Shown here in pieces: positions 43,023 to 51,885 of a stretch of 64,000 nt of DNA. Source of the stretch: Microvirga soli. Its GTDB lineage: Bacteria; Pseudomonadota; Alphaproteobacteria; Rhizobiales; Beijerinckiaceae. The stretch lies in assembly GCF_016734765.1 (NCBI RefSeq), contig NZ_JAERQE010000011.1:85444-149443 (forward strand), written 5' to 3'. Position numbers and translations under genes: made by a program. Positions within the stretch are counted from its first letter, which is position 1, and each line of letters opens with the position of its first letter. A model generated the notes under the pieces. The model searched no databases. It was given only the letters and a program-made list of their open reading frames with translations, and had not been told where the DNA came from.

Positions 43023-44321
43023 TCAGGCGCGGGCCTCGGGCAGCGTCACCATAAACCGGGCGCCCTGGCCGGGTTCGCTCATGATGTCGAAATGGCCCCG
43101 GTGACGGTTGACGATGTGCTTGACGATGGCAAGGCCCAAGCCCGTTCCGCCCTTGTCGCGGCTCTGCGCCATGTCGACCCGGTAGAACCGTTCGGTCAGG
43201 CGTGGCAGGTGCTCGGGCGCAATGCCGGGCCCGTAATCCTGGATCGTGAACGTGACATGGGGCCCCTGCTCGCCATGGGAGGCTCCGATGCTCTCGATCG
43301 CCACGTCCACCCTGCCACCGCTCTCGCCATACTTGACCGCATTCTCGATCAGGTTCTCCGCCACGCGCAGAAGCTCGTCGCGGTCGCCGCGCACAAGAAT
43401 AGGCTGCCCGGGCAGCTGGGCCTGGATGTTGACGCCCCTCTCCCGGGCCATGGGCGACAGGGTCTCGATCATCTGGGACACAATGGAGGCAAGATCGACA
43501 TTCTGGGTCGGGGAGAGATGGGCCCGCATCTCGATGCGCGACAGGGACAGGAGGTCGTCGATCAGGCGCTTCATGCGCTGCGCCTGCCCCTTCATGATGT
43601 CGAGGAAACGCTCGCGGGCCCTCACGTCGTCGCGGGCTGGGCCCTGCAGGGTCTCGATGAAGCCGAGCACCGAGGCCAGCGGGGTGCGCAGCTCATGGCT
43701 CGCATTGGCCACGAAGTCGGCCCGCATGGCCTCGAGACGGCGGGCCGAGGTGAGATCGCGAAAGAACAGGACGACGCCTGCCTGAACTCCGGTGCTGGGC
43801 GCATCGGCCTGGAGTGGGCCGATATGAACCTCGAAGGTGCGCTCGGTGGGAACCCGCTCCGAATACTCGACCTTCAGGGGCTCGCCTTTCTCGAGAACCC
43901 GCTGGATGCCGTCGAGCACATCGGGACTGCGGAGCGCGAAGGATAAGGGGTGGCCCGTCTTCAATCCGCTCAGGAGACCGTAAGCGGCTTTGTTGGCCTC
44001 GATCACCAGGGCACGCTGATCGACCAGGATGACCGGATCGGGGATCTGAGCCAGAACCGCCTCGGCGATGCTGGAGCGCTGCGGCTTGCTCGGCTGCGGC
44101 CGGACACCGACCCCGAGGCTGCGCTTGGGGCTAGCGATCACAAATCCAGCCCCGATGGCTATGGCAGACCAGAGCAGAAGCCAGGCATCTCCGTTGCCCC
44201 GCACCAGGGCCGCGACCACCATGACGAAGCACGCGACGACTGCGCCGCGCAGGGCTGCATCGCGCAGGAGCGTGACACCCTGGGGCTTGGGTTCCGGCGT
44301 CGGATCGTCGGGATCGCTCAT
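43023..44321 (-). CDS. phoR: Phosphate regulon sensor kinase PhoR
   Basis: A 432-residue membrane kinase: two N-terminal membrane segments (AVVACFVMVVAALV, LLLWSAIAIGAGFVIA), a PAS domain (IPDPVILVDQRALVIEANKA), the H box FVANASHELRTPLASVLGFI with the phosphorylated His, the N box LRVAENLIENAVKYGE and the G boxes IQDYGPGIAPE and KGGTGLGLAIVKHI. It lies upstream of pstS on the same strand and phosphorylates PhoB when phosphate is low. Confidence 0.93.
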   Translation of the reverse strand: MSDPDDPTPEPKPQGVTLLRDAALRGAVVACFVMVVAALVRGNGDAWLLLWSAIAIGAGFVIASPKRSLGVGVRPQPSKPQRSSIAEAVLAQIPDPVILVDQRALVIEANKAAYGLLSGLKTGHPLSFALRSPDVLDGIQRVLEKGEPLKVEYSERVPTERTFEVHIGPLQADAPSTGVQAGVVLFFRDLTSARRLEAMRADFVANASHELRTPLASVLGFIETLQGPARDDVRARERFLDIMKGQAQRMKRLIDDLLSLSRIEMRAHLSPTQNVDLASIVSQMIETLSPMARERGVNIQAQLPGQPILVRGDRDELLRVAENLIENAVKYGESGGRVDVAIESIGASHGEQGPHVTFTIQDYGPGIAPEHLPRLTERFYRVDMAQSRDKGGTGLGLAIVKHIVNRHRGHFDIMSEPGQGARFMVTLPEARA

Positions 44322-44378
44322 GGAACGGAAGGTCTCGGAAGAATTGCATGCCTTCTTTAAGGCAGGCGCTGGGAGGTG

Positions 44379-45440
44379 TCATCTCCCGCCGAGTTCCACC
44401 TCGGCGATCTCATCCTCATCGGGCTTGAACGAGAGCCTGGCGGCCCGGATGCGGTTGCGGATCTCGTAGCCTCCGAGGAGCGCAAGGGCTATCACGAAAG
44501 GAATGAGGTAATAGCACAGGCGATAGAGAAGCAGCGCCCCCAGGACCGGCTCACGCGGATAGCTCGAGAGGGCCAGAAGGATGGTGGCCTCAAAAACCCC
44601 GAGGCCTCCCGGTGCGTGGCTTGCCACTCCGAGCATCACGGCGAAAATGTAGACTGCCACGAAGGTCTCGAAGTTGAGACCATGCCCCCCCGGAAGCAGC
44701 ACGAAGAGAACGCCCGCGCCCGCGCACACATCGGCCGCGCCGATGAGGATCTGCGCCAGCGACAGGCGAAAGCCCGGCAGCTCCAGCTTCCAACCCTGGA
44801 TCTTGACCGAGCGGCGCTTGAGCGAGACCCAGATCATGTAGGCGGCAACGAAGACGGCGGCGCCCAACCCGACGAGCTGGTTCATCCAGATATGGGTGTA
44901 GACGAGACTCGCCAGCTCGTCGGCCTTGCTGATCAGGCACCATGCGAGCACGAGCGCCATGCCGAGCCAGAAGGTGACACCGGCAATCACGGTGAGGCTC
45001 GCCACCCGCCCCGGTTTCACGCCCTTGGGCGAATAGATCCAGTAACGAACCGTTCCGGCCGTAAGCAGCGGGAAGCCTAGGGTGAAACTCACCGCATAGC
45101 TCGTGAAGGAGGCCAACGCCGTCGTGCGGTAAGGGATCTGCAGCTTGAGCTGGCGCAAGGCGATGGCGTCGTAGCAGGTCAGCAGGCCATAGCTGATGGC
45201 GGTGAGGAGGACCGCCAGCCCGATCTGACGCAGGCTGGCGGCCGTGAACGCGGATTTCAGCTCGTTGACGTCGATATCGGAGACGATATGCCAGAGAACG
45301 ACCAGCGAAGCGCCGAACAGGAGAATGCTCGCCGCCATCCCGATCCAGGCGAACCGGCGGGAGCGGCGCTCCTTCGGTTGAAGGGCTTCGGCAGATGACA
45401 TCTCCGGCGGTGACACCGGGCGGGAGCTCATATCGTTCAT
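44379..45440 (-). CDS. Flippase-like membrane protein (LPG synthetase TM / UPF0104)
   Basis: About 353 residues with eight or so membrane segments, of the family related to the membrane domain of lysylphosphatidylglycerol synthases (YbhN-like). Typical features: LLTAISYGLLTCYDAIALRQ, ASFTSYAVSFTLGFPLLTAGTVRYWIY and SHAPGGLGVFEATILLAL. No aminoacyl-transfer domain. The start could be ATG 45440 or neighbouring ATG/GTG codons within 20 bp. Substrate unknown. Confidence 0.8.
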   Translation of the reverse strand: MNDMSSRPVSPPEMSSAEALQPKERRSRRFAWIGMAASILLFGASLVVLWHIVSDIDVNELKSAFTAASLRQIGLAVLLTAISYGLLTCYDAIALRQLKLQIPYRTTALASFTSYAVSFTLGFPLLTAGTVRYWIYSPKGVKPGRVASLTVIAGVTFWLGMALVLAWCLISKADELASLVYTHIWMNQLVGLGAAVFVAAYMIWVSLKRRSVKIQGWKLELPGFRLSLAQILIGAADVCAGAGVLFVLLPGGHGLNFETFVAVYIFAVMLGVASHAPGGLGVFEATILLALSSYPREPVLGALLLYRLCYYLIPFVIALALLGGYEIRNRIRAARLSFKPDEDEIAEVELGGR

Positions 45441-45685
45441 GAAAACTGTCAATCAGCCTCAGCGTAGGAAAGGTCGCATCAGGTGCGCGGGCTGTCCTGC
45501 ATCTAGGCGCTGGCAGGGAGAACCGCCAGACGCAGGGCGCCTTTTAATGGTTTCACAGGACTGGCGCTACTCTTTGTGCCGAGAAAATGCACATTGGGGC
45601 GGATGTGGGTTGTCAGCCTCGAAAAAGGCCTACAACAATGCTTCTCTGATCGAAGCCTGTTTGTGAGTGACTTTGGCCGTCGAGG

Positions 45686-47095
45686 GTGGCCCGGGAGTTC
45701 TGCGTGGATTTCAAGGATACAGAAACCCAATATGCCGTTCTGGCGGAGTCTCTGCCCCAACTCGTCTGGTCGGCCCGGCCGGATGGATCTGTCGATTATG
45801 TCAACCGCCGCTGGCGTGAATATACGGGCCGTTCAGGCGAGCAGATCTTAGGCGACGGATGGCAGGAATCCGTCCATCCAAGTGACTTGGCCCAAGTCAG
45901 GGACCATTGGAAGCGCTCTCTCGAATCCGGGCAGGCCTATGAATGGGAACACCGGATCAGAAGCACCGCAGGCGAGCACCAATGGTTCTTGAGCCGTGCA
46001 ATCCCGATTCAGGACCTCACCGGCAACATTACCCGGTGGTTCGGCACGAGCACCAATATCGACGAGCAGAAGAAAAACGAGGAAACCGTTCGGATGCTCG
46101 AGAGCCAATATCGCCTGGCTCTTGAGGCTGCCCATCTCGGAACTTGGCAGATCGATCTCGATAGCCACCGCATCACCTGGGATGAGGAAAGCTGCGCCCT
46201 CTACCGCATTCCTCACAACGGATTGTACAGCCTCTCGCTCGATGAAGCCTGGAACATGATCCATCCCGAGGACCGGGAGGATGTGAAGGCGCGCATTGCC
46301 GCCGCATCGGCTCCGGATTCTGATGGCAAGTACGACAATCGCTACCGGGCGCAGCTTCCTGACGGGAGCCTCCGCTGGTTCCGTTCTCACGGACGCGCCC
46401 TTCACGTCACCGACGGCGGCACGCGCCGCGCCATCAGCCTGTATGGCGTGATCAGCGACATCACGGAGCGCCAAGCCCTTGAAGAAGCCCAGAAGCTTCT
46501 GACCAGGGAACTCAATCATCGCGTGAAGAACCTGTTCGCCATCGCAAACGGCATGGTCTCGATGACGGCCCGCACGGCCAAGGACCCCAAGGACATGGCG
46601 ACGGCCCTGCGCGGGCGGCTGAGCGCCCTGTCGCGGGCCCATGAGCTGGTCCAGCCTGCCTCCATCTCGGAGCCGGGCGCCGGCACCGATGTGGAGCTCT
46701 CTCGCCTAATCGAGGCTGTCCTCGAGCCCTACAGGCAATCCGGCCAGAACAGGATCAGCATCGAAGGCCCCAACGTTGCCGTGGGCTCCAACACGACGAC
46801 GAGCCTTGCCCTGGTTCTGCATGAGCTTGCCACCAATGCGGCCAAATATGGATGCCTCTCCTGCTCGGAAGGCGAGCTCGCCATCCACTGGACGCTCCGG
46901 GGTGAAGACGTGGACGTCCTCTGGACCGAAAGCGGCGGGCCGCCCATTCCGGCCCCCCCGAGCTTTGAAGGCTTCGGCACGCAACTGTCCCAGCGAAGCA
47001 TCGCCGGGCAGCTCGGAGGTACCCTCGAGCGCGAGTGGCGGCCGGAGGGCCTGCGCGTTCACATGGTCATTCCCCTCAGCCGGCTGAGCGCCTGA
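45686..47095 (+). CDS. PAS-PAS HWE-family sensor histidine kinase
   Basis: A 469-residue soluble kinase from a GTG at 45686. PAS 1 covers about 12-125 (LVWSARPDGSVDYVNRRWRE) and PAS 2 about 138-260 (LGTWQIDLDSHRITWDEE). The kinase core is of the HWE/HisKA_2 type: LTRELNHRVKNLFAIANGMV with the phospho-His, then LVLHELATNAAKYG and the W-E pair in VDVLWTESGGPP. No membrane segment, so it senses a cytoplasmic signal, perhaps light or redox. No response regulator is adjacent. Confidence 0.85.
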   Translation: MAREFCVDFKDTETQYAVLAESLPQLVWSARPDGSVDYVNRRWREYTGRSGEQILGDGWQESVHPSDLAQVRDHWKRSLESGQAYEWEHRIRSTAGEHQWFLSRAIPIQDLTGNITRWFGTSTNIDEQKKNEETVRMLESQYRLALEAAHLGTWQIDLDSHRITWDEESCALYRIPHNGLYSLSLDEAWNMIHPEDREDVKARIAAASAPDSDGKYDNRYRAQLPDGSLRWFRSHGRALHVTDGGTRRAISLYGVISDITERQALEEAQKLLTRELNHRVKNLFAIANGMVSMTARTAKDPKDMATALRGRLSALSRAHELVQPASISEPGAGTDVELSRLIEAVLEPYRQSGQNRISIEGPNVAVGSNTTTSLALVLHELATNAAKYGCLSCSEGELAIHWTLRGEDVDVLWTESGGPPIPAPPSFEGFGTQLSQRSIAGQLGGTLEREWRPEGLRVHMVIPLSRLSA

Positions 47096-47101
47096 CCGGC
47101 C

Positions 47102-47647
47102 ATGCCATCGTATCGCCGCGTCCTGGTTCTGGGCGGAGCGCGCTCGGGCAAGAGCCGCACCGCCCTGCAGCTTGCCGAGCAGGCCTCATTGCAGCGGATC
47201 TACGTCGCAACGGCCCAGGCCTTCGACGATGAGATGCGCGAACGCATCGCTCTGCATCGCCTAGAGCGCGACCAATCCTGGCAGACGGTGGATGCCCCCT
47301 TGGAGCTGCCGCAGGCCATCCAGGCTCAGACCGGTCCCGACAAGGCCGTGCTCGTCGATTGCCTGACCCTCTGGCTCTCCAACATCGTGCTCGCCGAACG
47401 TGACCCGGCCCATCAGGCCGACCGGCTTCTCCACGCTGTTCGGGACGCCCAGGGTCCTCTCATCCTGGTGTCGAACGAAGTGGGCCAAGGCATCGTCCCG
47501 TCGACCCCTCTGGGGCGCTCCTTCCGCGACGAGCAGGGGCGCCTGAACCAGCGGATCGCGGAAGCCTGCGATGCGGTGGTCTTCGTGGCCGCAGGCTGCC
47601 CGATCCTGATCAAGCCGGCTCCTGCCCTGGATCTGAGGCTGGCCTGA
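47102..47647 (+). CDS. cobU: Adenosylcobinamide kinase/guanylyltransferase
   Basis: A 181-residue bifunctional enzyme that phosphorylates adenosylcobinamide and adds GMP in cobalamin assembly. P-loop LVLGGARSGKSRTALQLAE, IYVATAQAFDDEMRERIALH, AVLVDCLTLWLSNIV and LVSNEVGQGIVP are all typical. It begins 6 bp after the kinase and is convergent with the BtuF-like gene; the rest of the cob pathway is elsewhere. Confidence 0.93.
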   Translation: MPSYRRVLVLGGARSGKSRTALQLAEQASLQRIYVATAQAFDDEMRERIALHRLERDQSWQTVDAPLELPQAIQAQTGPDKAVLVDCLTLWLSNIVLAERDPAHQADRLLHAVRDAQGPLILVSNEVGQGIVPSTPLGRSFRDEQGRLNQRIAEACDAVVFVAAGCPILIKPAPALDLRLA

Positions 47648-47659
47648 ACACGGCCGTTT

Positions 47660-48508
47660 TCAGGGCAGCTTCGACTTCGCTTCAGCGGTTAAGGCCTCGA
47701 TCATGGCCGGCGTCGAGGGACCTCCGCAGATCATGAGACGCCCTGGAACGGCGATGCGGCGCTCGGGCGGCACGGCAGCCGCCAGTGCGGGATGGGCAAA
47801 CAGGGCCGTGCCGTTATCGATGGCCTGCCCGGATCCTGTATCGACCAGCATGACATCCGGCGGGGTGGTGACGAGCGTCTCCAGACGGACGACCCCTCCA
47901 TTGTTGCGGCCAAGAACGTCTTGGTGCAGCGTGAAGCCCATCTGTGTCAGCACCTCGCCTAAAGGCGAGTGGGCGGCTGTCACCCACCCTCCTCGCTCGT
48001 AAACCAGGATGCTGCGCCCGTTCGGGACACTAGCCCTGGCCCGATCCAGGGCTGCATCGATCCGGGCGATCAGGGCCTCGCCGCGCTCCGCATGGCCGAG
48101 CCTTCGGGCGAGGGTGCGGATCTGCTCGCGCCCCTCGACAAAGCCTGACCAAGGGCCAAGCTGGAGGACGTCGAGGCCCTGCCGCTTGAGGACCGCCACC
48201 TGATCCTGCTGGCCATAGGTGCCGGTCAGCACAAGATCGGGCTTGCTGAACAGAAGCGCCTCCGCCCCACCCTCATTCAGAGGCACGTCAGCGGCCTGCC
48301 CTGCCATGAACGAGACGGATTGATCCCGGGCGAGCCGGCTCAAGGATGCGATCTGGCTCCGATCAGCCAGCGCCAGCAGCAATTGGTCCGTGCAGAGATT
48401 GAGGGAGGCAACCTGGTGCGGCCTCGGCTGAGCTGTGGCCGGAGAGATCTGCCAAAGGCCGATCAGCAGGATCCATCCGATACAGCCACGATGGCGAAGT
48501 CTTGAGAA
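47660..48508 (-). CDS. Cobalamin/siderophore-type ABC substrate-binding protein (BtuF-like)
   Basis: A 282-residue periplasmic binding protein with a signal peptide (GCIGWILLIGLWQISPATAQ). Class III binding fold: RPHQVASLNLCTDQLLLALA, FSKPDLVLTGTYGQQDQV, VLVYERGG-like middle and ETLVTTPPDVMLVDTGSG. ATG 48508 is preferred over 48562 because the signal peptide begins there. Its position next to cobU suggests a corrinoid ligand, but iron-siderophore is possible; no permease or ATPase is adjacent. Confidence 0.78.
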   Translation of the reverse strand, partial: FSRLRHRGCIGWILLIGLWQISPATAQPRPHQVASLNLCTDQLLLALADRSQIASLSRLARDQSVSFMAGQAADVPLNEGGAEALLFSKPDLVLTGTYGQQDQVAVLKRQGLDVLQLGPWSGFVEGREQIRTLARRLGHAERGEALIARIDAALDRARASVPNGRSILVYERGGWVTAAHSPLGEVLTQMGFTLHQDVLGRNNGGVVRLETLVTTPPDVMLVDTGSGQAIDNGTALFAHPALAAAVPPERRIAVPGRLMICGGPSTPAMIEALTAEAKSKLP

Positions 48509-48874
48509 CATCCGGCGATACCTGCGAGCGCCTACTTCCTGAAGGCTAGGTCTTAGGATCAAAGCAGGCTCCCCAGTCCCATGACAAGCTGAGCAACTCC
48601 CTCACTGCGGCGGAATGACCCGCACACTTAGTTAATTACCTAATTTGATAACGTCTTCGCGCCAGTATTCCTCGAGAAACAAGGCTCTGGCGAAGATTAT
48701 CCCCTTTGTCCGGATAGTTGCAAAAGGTCGCACATGGGAACAAAGTCCAAAATCACCGTCAAGCTGACCCATTATGGACATATCTACCACGCACATACTC
48801 ACCTCACTTGAACGAAGAACAACCGCAAACCTGTCTTGACAGTGAAGCGGCGCATTTCTAGGGGGCTTCTTCAT

Positions 48875-50032
48875 ATGCAGATTGCTCTGACAGCGTCTCG
48901 CGACGCATGCCAGCAGACGGCTATTTGCCTCGATTTCGGGAAGCGCATTGGCGTCCAGGGCCGCCGCACGGCTCAGAAGCGCCCTACCCTCCAGGGGGGG
49001 CAGACCCTGCTCAACCTGACCAAGATGCTCGGCCTCGGCGCCTGCATCACGTTTGCTATCGGCACCGCTGCCATGCCACAATCCGCCTCGGCGGCGGAGC
49101 AGAAGCTGGCTCTTCCAGCGGCTTTCGATGCCGGTGAGAATGCCATCAGGGTTCCGGCCCAGCACATGCAGTCGCTCAACACGTCGGTGAGCGCTGCGGC
49201 TCCGTCAGATCCGCTCGAAGCCATCGTTCCGGTGCCGGCCGCTGAGTCCAATCAGGCCCATCTTCAAAAGCAGATCATCCTGACCATTCCCCTGACCAAT
49301 CCGTCGGCAGCGGAAGGCAGCGAGGATGACAAGCCCGTGTCGCGGGAGCTCACCGACTACATGGAATTCGAGGAGATGCGCGTTCCCGTGTGGATCGTGG
49401 ACACGATCCTGCGCGCCTCCAAGATGACCGGCGCCGACCCCGTCTACATGATGGCTCTGGCGGACAAGGAATCGAGCTTCCTGCCCGGCAACAAGGCGTC
49501 CACGTCCTCCGCCGTAGGCTTGTTCCAGTTCATCACGAGCACCTGGTTGGAGGTCGTGCGCTCTTTCGGACCCATGCACGGTCTGATCGCAGAAGCACAG
49601 GCAATCGAACGGGTCGACGGCAAGCTCACGGTGGTCGACGAGACGATGCGCGAGCACATCCTCAGCCTGCGCCGCAATCCCTACATTTCCTCGCTCATGG
49701 CAGCGGAAATGATGAAGCGCGATAAGGCGAAGATCGAGGCGCGGCTCGGCCGGCAGCTCAACCGGTCGGAGTTCTACATGTCCCACTTCTTCGGTGTGGA
49801 CAGCGCCAGCAAGTTCATCGCGCTCGTGGATGACACCCCCAAGAAGAGCGCGCCCGCTGCCTTCCCGGCCGCGGCGAAGTCCAACAAGTCGCTGTTCTTC
49901 ACCAAGGACGGCAAGAAGACCCGCCAGCTCAGCGTGGCAGAGGTCTATGGCAAGATCGACGACATGATCGACAAGCGCCTCAACCGCTACGGCGACGTCT
50001 CGACCCGCGTGGCAGGGGACCTTCCCTTCTGA
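48875..50032 (+). CDS. Lytic transglycosylase-like secreted protein
   Basis: About 385 residues (ATG 48875; ATG/GTG codons upstream to 48836 are in frame). A hydrophobic segment, LGLGACITFAIGTAAMPQSASAAE, is a signal peptide placed late, after a basic 40-residue lead. The SLT-like domain has VDTILRASKMTGADPVYMMA and LADKESSFLPG with the catalytic Glu, then SSAVGLFQFITSTWL. It would cleave peptidoglycan in the periplasm. Its 3' end overlaps the convergent MFS gene by 46 bp. Confidence 0.78.
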   Translation: MQIALTASRDACQQTAICLDFGKRIGVQGRRTAQKRPTLQGGQTLLNLTKMLGLGACITFAIGTAAMPQSASAAEQKLALPAAFDAGENAIRVPAQHMQSLNTSVSAAAPSDPLEAIVPVPAAESNQAHLQKQIILTIPLTNPSAAEGSEDDKPVSRELTDYMEFEEMRVPVWIVDTILRASKMTGADPVYMMALADKESSFLPGNKASTSSAVGLFQFITSTWLEVVRSFGPMHGLIAEAQAIERVDGKLTVVDETMREHILSLRRNPYISSLMAAEMMKRDKAKIEARLGRQLNRSEFYMSHFFGVDSASKFIALVDDTPKKSAPAAFPAAAKSNKSLFFTKDGKKTRQLSVAEVYGKIDDMIDKRLNRYGDVSTRVAGDLPF

Positions 50033-51309
50033 TCGGGCAGTTCAGCCTCTCCCTCCGCGTTGGAGGCGTGAGGTTGAGCATCCGTGACGATCTCGGCCCG
50101 CGGCGCCAGTCCCGCCGATGCGGAACTTGAGGGTGCGATATCGGCGAAGCCGCCTTTGACGGGCGGGCGCTGCACCCGGATGATCCGCATCACGATGAAG
50201 GCGGCAAGGCCCAGTGAAGCCAGGGCCGCATAGATGAAAAGCCCCTGAGGTCCAAGGATTTCCATGGCCAGCGCCCCAATCAGGGGTCCGACGGTCACCC
50301 CGGTCGCCCAGGAAAACAGCAGGGTGCCGACGGTGGACACGATCTGCCCGGGATCGACGATATCGCAGGCATGGGCCACGCAGACCGAGTAGATGCACAG
50401 GGCCAATCCACCCCAGGCCGCAAACGACCACAGGATCAGCAGGCTGGCACCCTGTGCGCTGGCCCAGAGGATCAGGAGCGAGACCAGGCTCGTGCCCAAG
50501 GCCAAGCCTGCGATCACGTAGCGCCGGTCGGCCCGATCGGAGAGCCAGCCGAGCGGCCATTGCATCGCGAGACTTCCTGCCTGCAGGGCAAACAGAAGCG
50601 CCGCCGCCTGATCCTGGCTCAGCCCAACCCGGACGCCGAAGACCGGCGTGATCGCAATCACCGGACCATTGACCAGACCGACCACGAAGGCGCCGACAAC
50701 TGCGGAGGGCGCCGTGGCAAACAGTTTCCTGACCTCGATCCGCACACCCTGCGGTGCGTTCGGCTCACTCGTGGTCGTAGCCGCGATAGGAAGCAGCGAG
50801 AGCGAAATCAACGCACTCACCGCCATGAACAACCCATCGGTGCGGATGTCGCCGAAACTGATCCCGAGCGGAGACAGCATCAAGGCAACCTTGGTGCAGA
50901 TCATGTAGATGGAGAGAATCCGCCCGCGATGACTCGATGTGGCTCGCGCACTGATCCATCCGTCAGTGACGGTGAAGATGCAGGCGAGCGTCACGCCCGT
51001 CAGTCCACGCAGCAGGATCCAGGCCAGGGTCGAATGAGCCTGCGTCATGGCCAGGATCAGCACGGACACGATGGCGGCCAGGCTGGCAAAGGCCCTGATG
51101 TAGCCGACATGGCGGATGAAGCTCGGCGCAAGGAAGCAGCCTGTCGAAAAGCCCACTCCGTAAGCGGCAGCCACCACGCCGATGGACGCGACGGAGATGC
51201 CGTCCGCCTGCATGCGCAGCGGCATCAGAGCCTGCAGGAGACCGTTCCCCGCCTGGAGCAGGGTCGTGGCGGCCGTAATGGTCCAGATCAGAGCAAGGGA
51301 GGAGTTCAC
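49987..51309 (-). CDS. MFS transporter (YcaD-like)
   Basis: A 440-residue permease with twelve predicted membrane segments. YcaD/DUF-like MFS features: LMPLRMQADGISVASIGVVAAAYGVGF, RGLTGVTLACIFTVTDGWIS and a second-half RADRRYVIAGLALG. The C-terminal tail after the last segment is about 60 residues, hydrophilic, and overlaps the transglycosylase stop region. Substrate unknown. Confidence 0.85.
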   Translation of the reverse strand: MNSSLALIWTITAATTLLQAGNGLLQALMPLRMQADGISVASIGVVAAAYGVGFSTGCFLAPSFIRHVGYIRAFASLAAIVSVLILAMTQAHSTLAWILLRGLTGVTLACIFTVTDGWISARATSSHRGRILSIYMICTKVALMLSPLGISFGDIRTDGLFMAVSALISLSLLPIAATTTSEPNAPQGVRIEVRKLFATAPSAVVGAFVVGLVNGPVIAITPVFGVRVGLSQDQAAALLFALQAGSLAMQWPLGWLSDRADRRYVIAGLALGTSLVSLLILWASAQGASLLILWSFAAWGGLALCIYSVCVAHACDIVDPGQIVSTVGTLLFSWATGVTVGPLIGALAMEILGPQGLFIYAALASLGLAAFIVMRIIRVQRPPVKGGFADIAPSSSASAGLAPRAEIVTDAQPHASNAEGEAELPDQKGRSPATRVETSP

Positions 51310-51466
51310 AATCGAATCGACAATGCGGGGCGGCAGGCGCGAGGGTCAGCAAGATAGAGAGCAGGTGCCGCCCAAGATCAAGAGTCGATCCGGTTTCGAT
51401 AAGGCTTTCGATCAGTCGGCATGCCCGGCCGCCAAGCCGGACATGATCATGGTTGCACTCGGGAGC

Positions 51467-51697
51467 CTATTGGCTCGAGCGATCTTTCTGAAAGGTGGCA
51501 AAAAGATAGAAACCGTTGAAACGCACGCCTTCCATGGCGGCTTTCCGGTCGAAACCCAAGGGAGCGTCCTGACTCTGAACCCGCCCGCCGAACCGCCAGT
51601 TCGGCTCCACGACGAAGGGAGGAACGGTGCGCTCCTCCGGGACGGCACAGACAAGGCCATCCAGTTTCGTACTTTGGAACAGATTATATGCGTACAT
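51467..51697 (-). CDS. Small conserved-looking protein, unknown
   Basis: A 76-residue protein starting MYAYNLFQSTKLDGLVCAVP, then EERTVPPFVVEPNWRFGG and GVRFNGFYLFATF. AAAGGAGCAGG lies just before the ATG, a strong ribosome site. No family name known to me. It is divergent from ggt. Confidence 0.55.
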   Translation of the reverse strand: MYAYNLFQSTKLDGLVCAVPEERTVPPFVVEPNWRFGGRVQSQDAPLGFDRKAAMEGVRFNGFYLFATFQKDRSSQ

Positions 51698-51885
51698 GTC
51701 CTGCTCCTTTTCCTATCACGACGAATCACACCTTGCCGGACAACAGTGACAGGAGTGTGATATTGCAGCGCAGCATCAGCAGAATTTCTTCTTTTTCGGG
51801 GACGAATGGAAGTGGCGCAAAGGGATGATCCTTTGTTAGGCTCACCCATCCTCATGGGATGAGCGTAACAATCAGGGAGCGCCGC

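Noticed and set aside
48520..48640. Cobalamin riboswitch before the BtuF-like gene
   Set aside because: I looked for the conserved B12 box and the paired core and did not find them.
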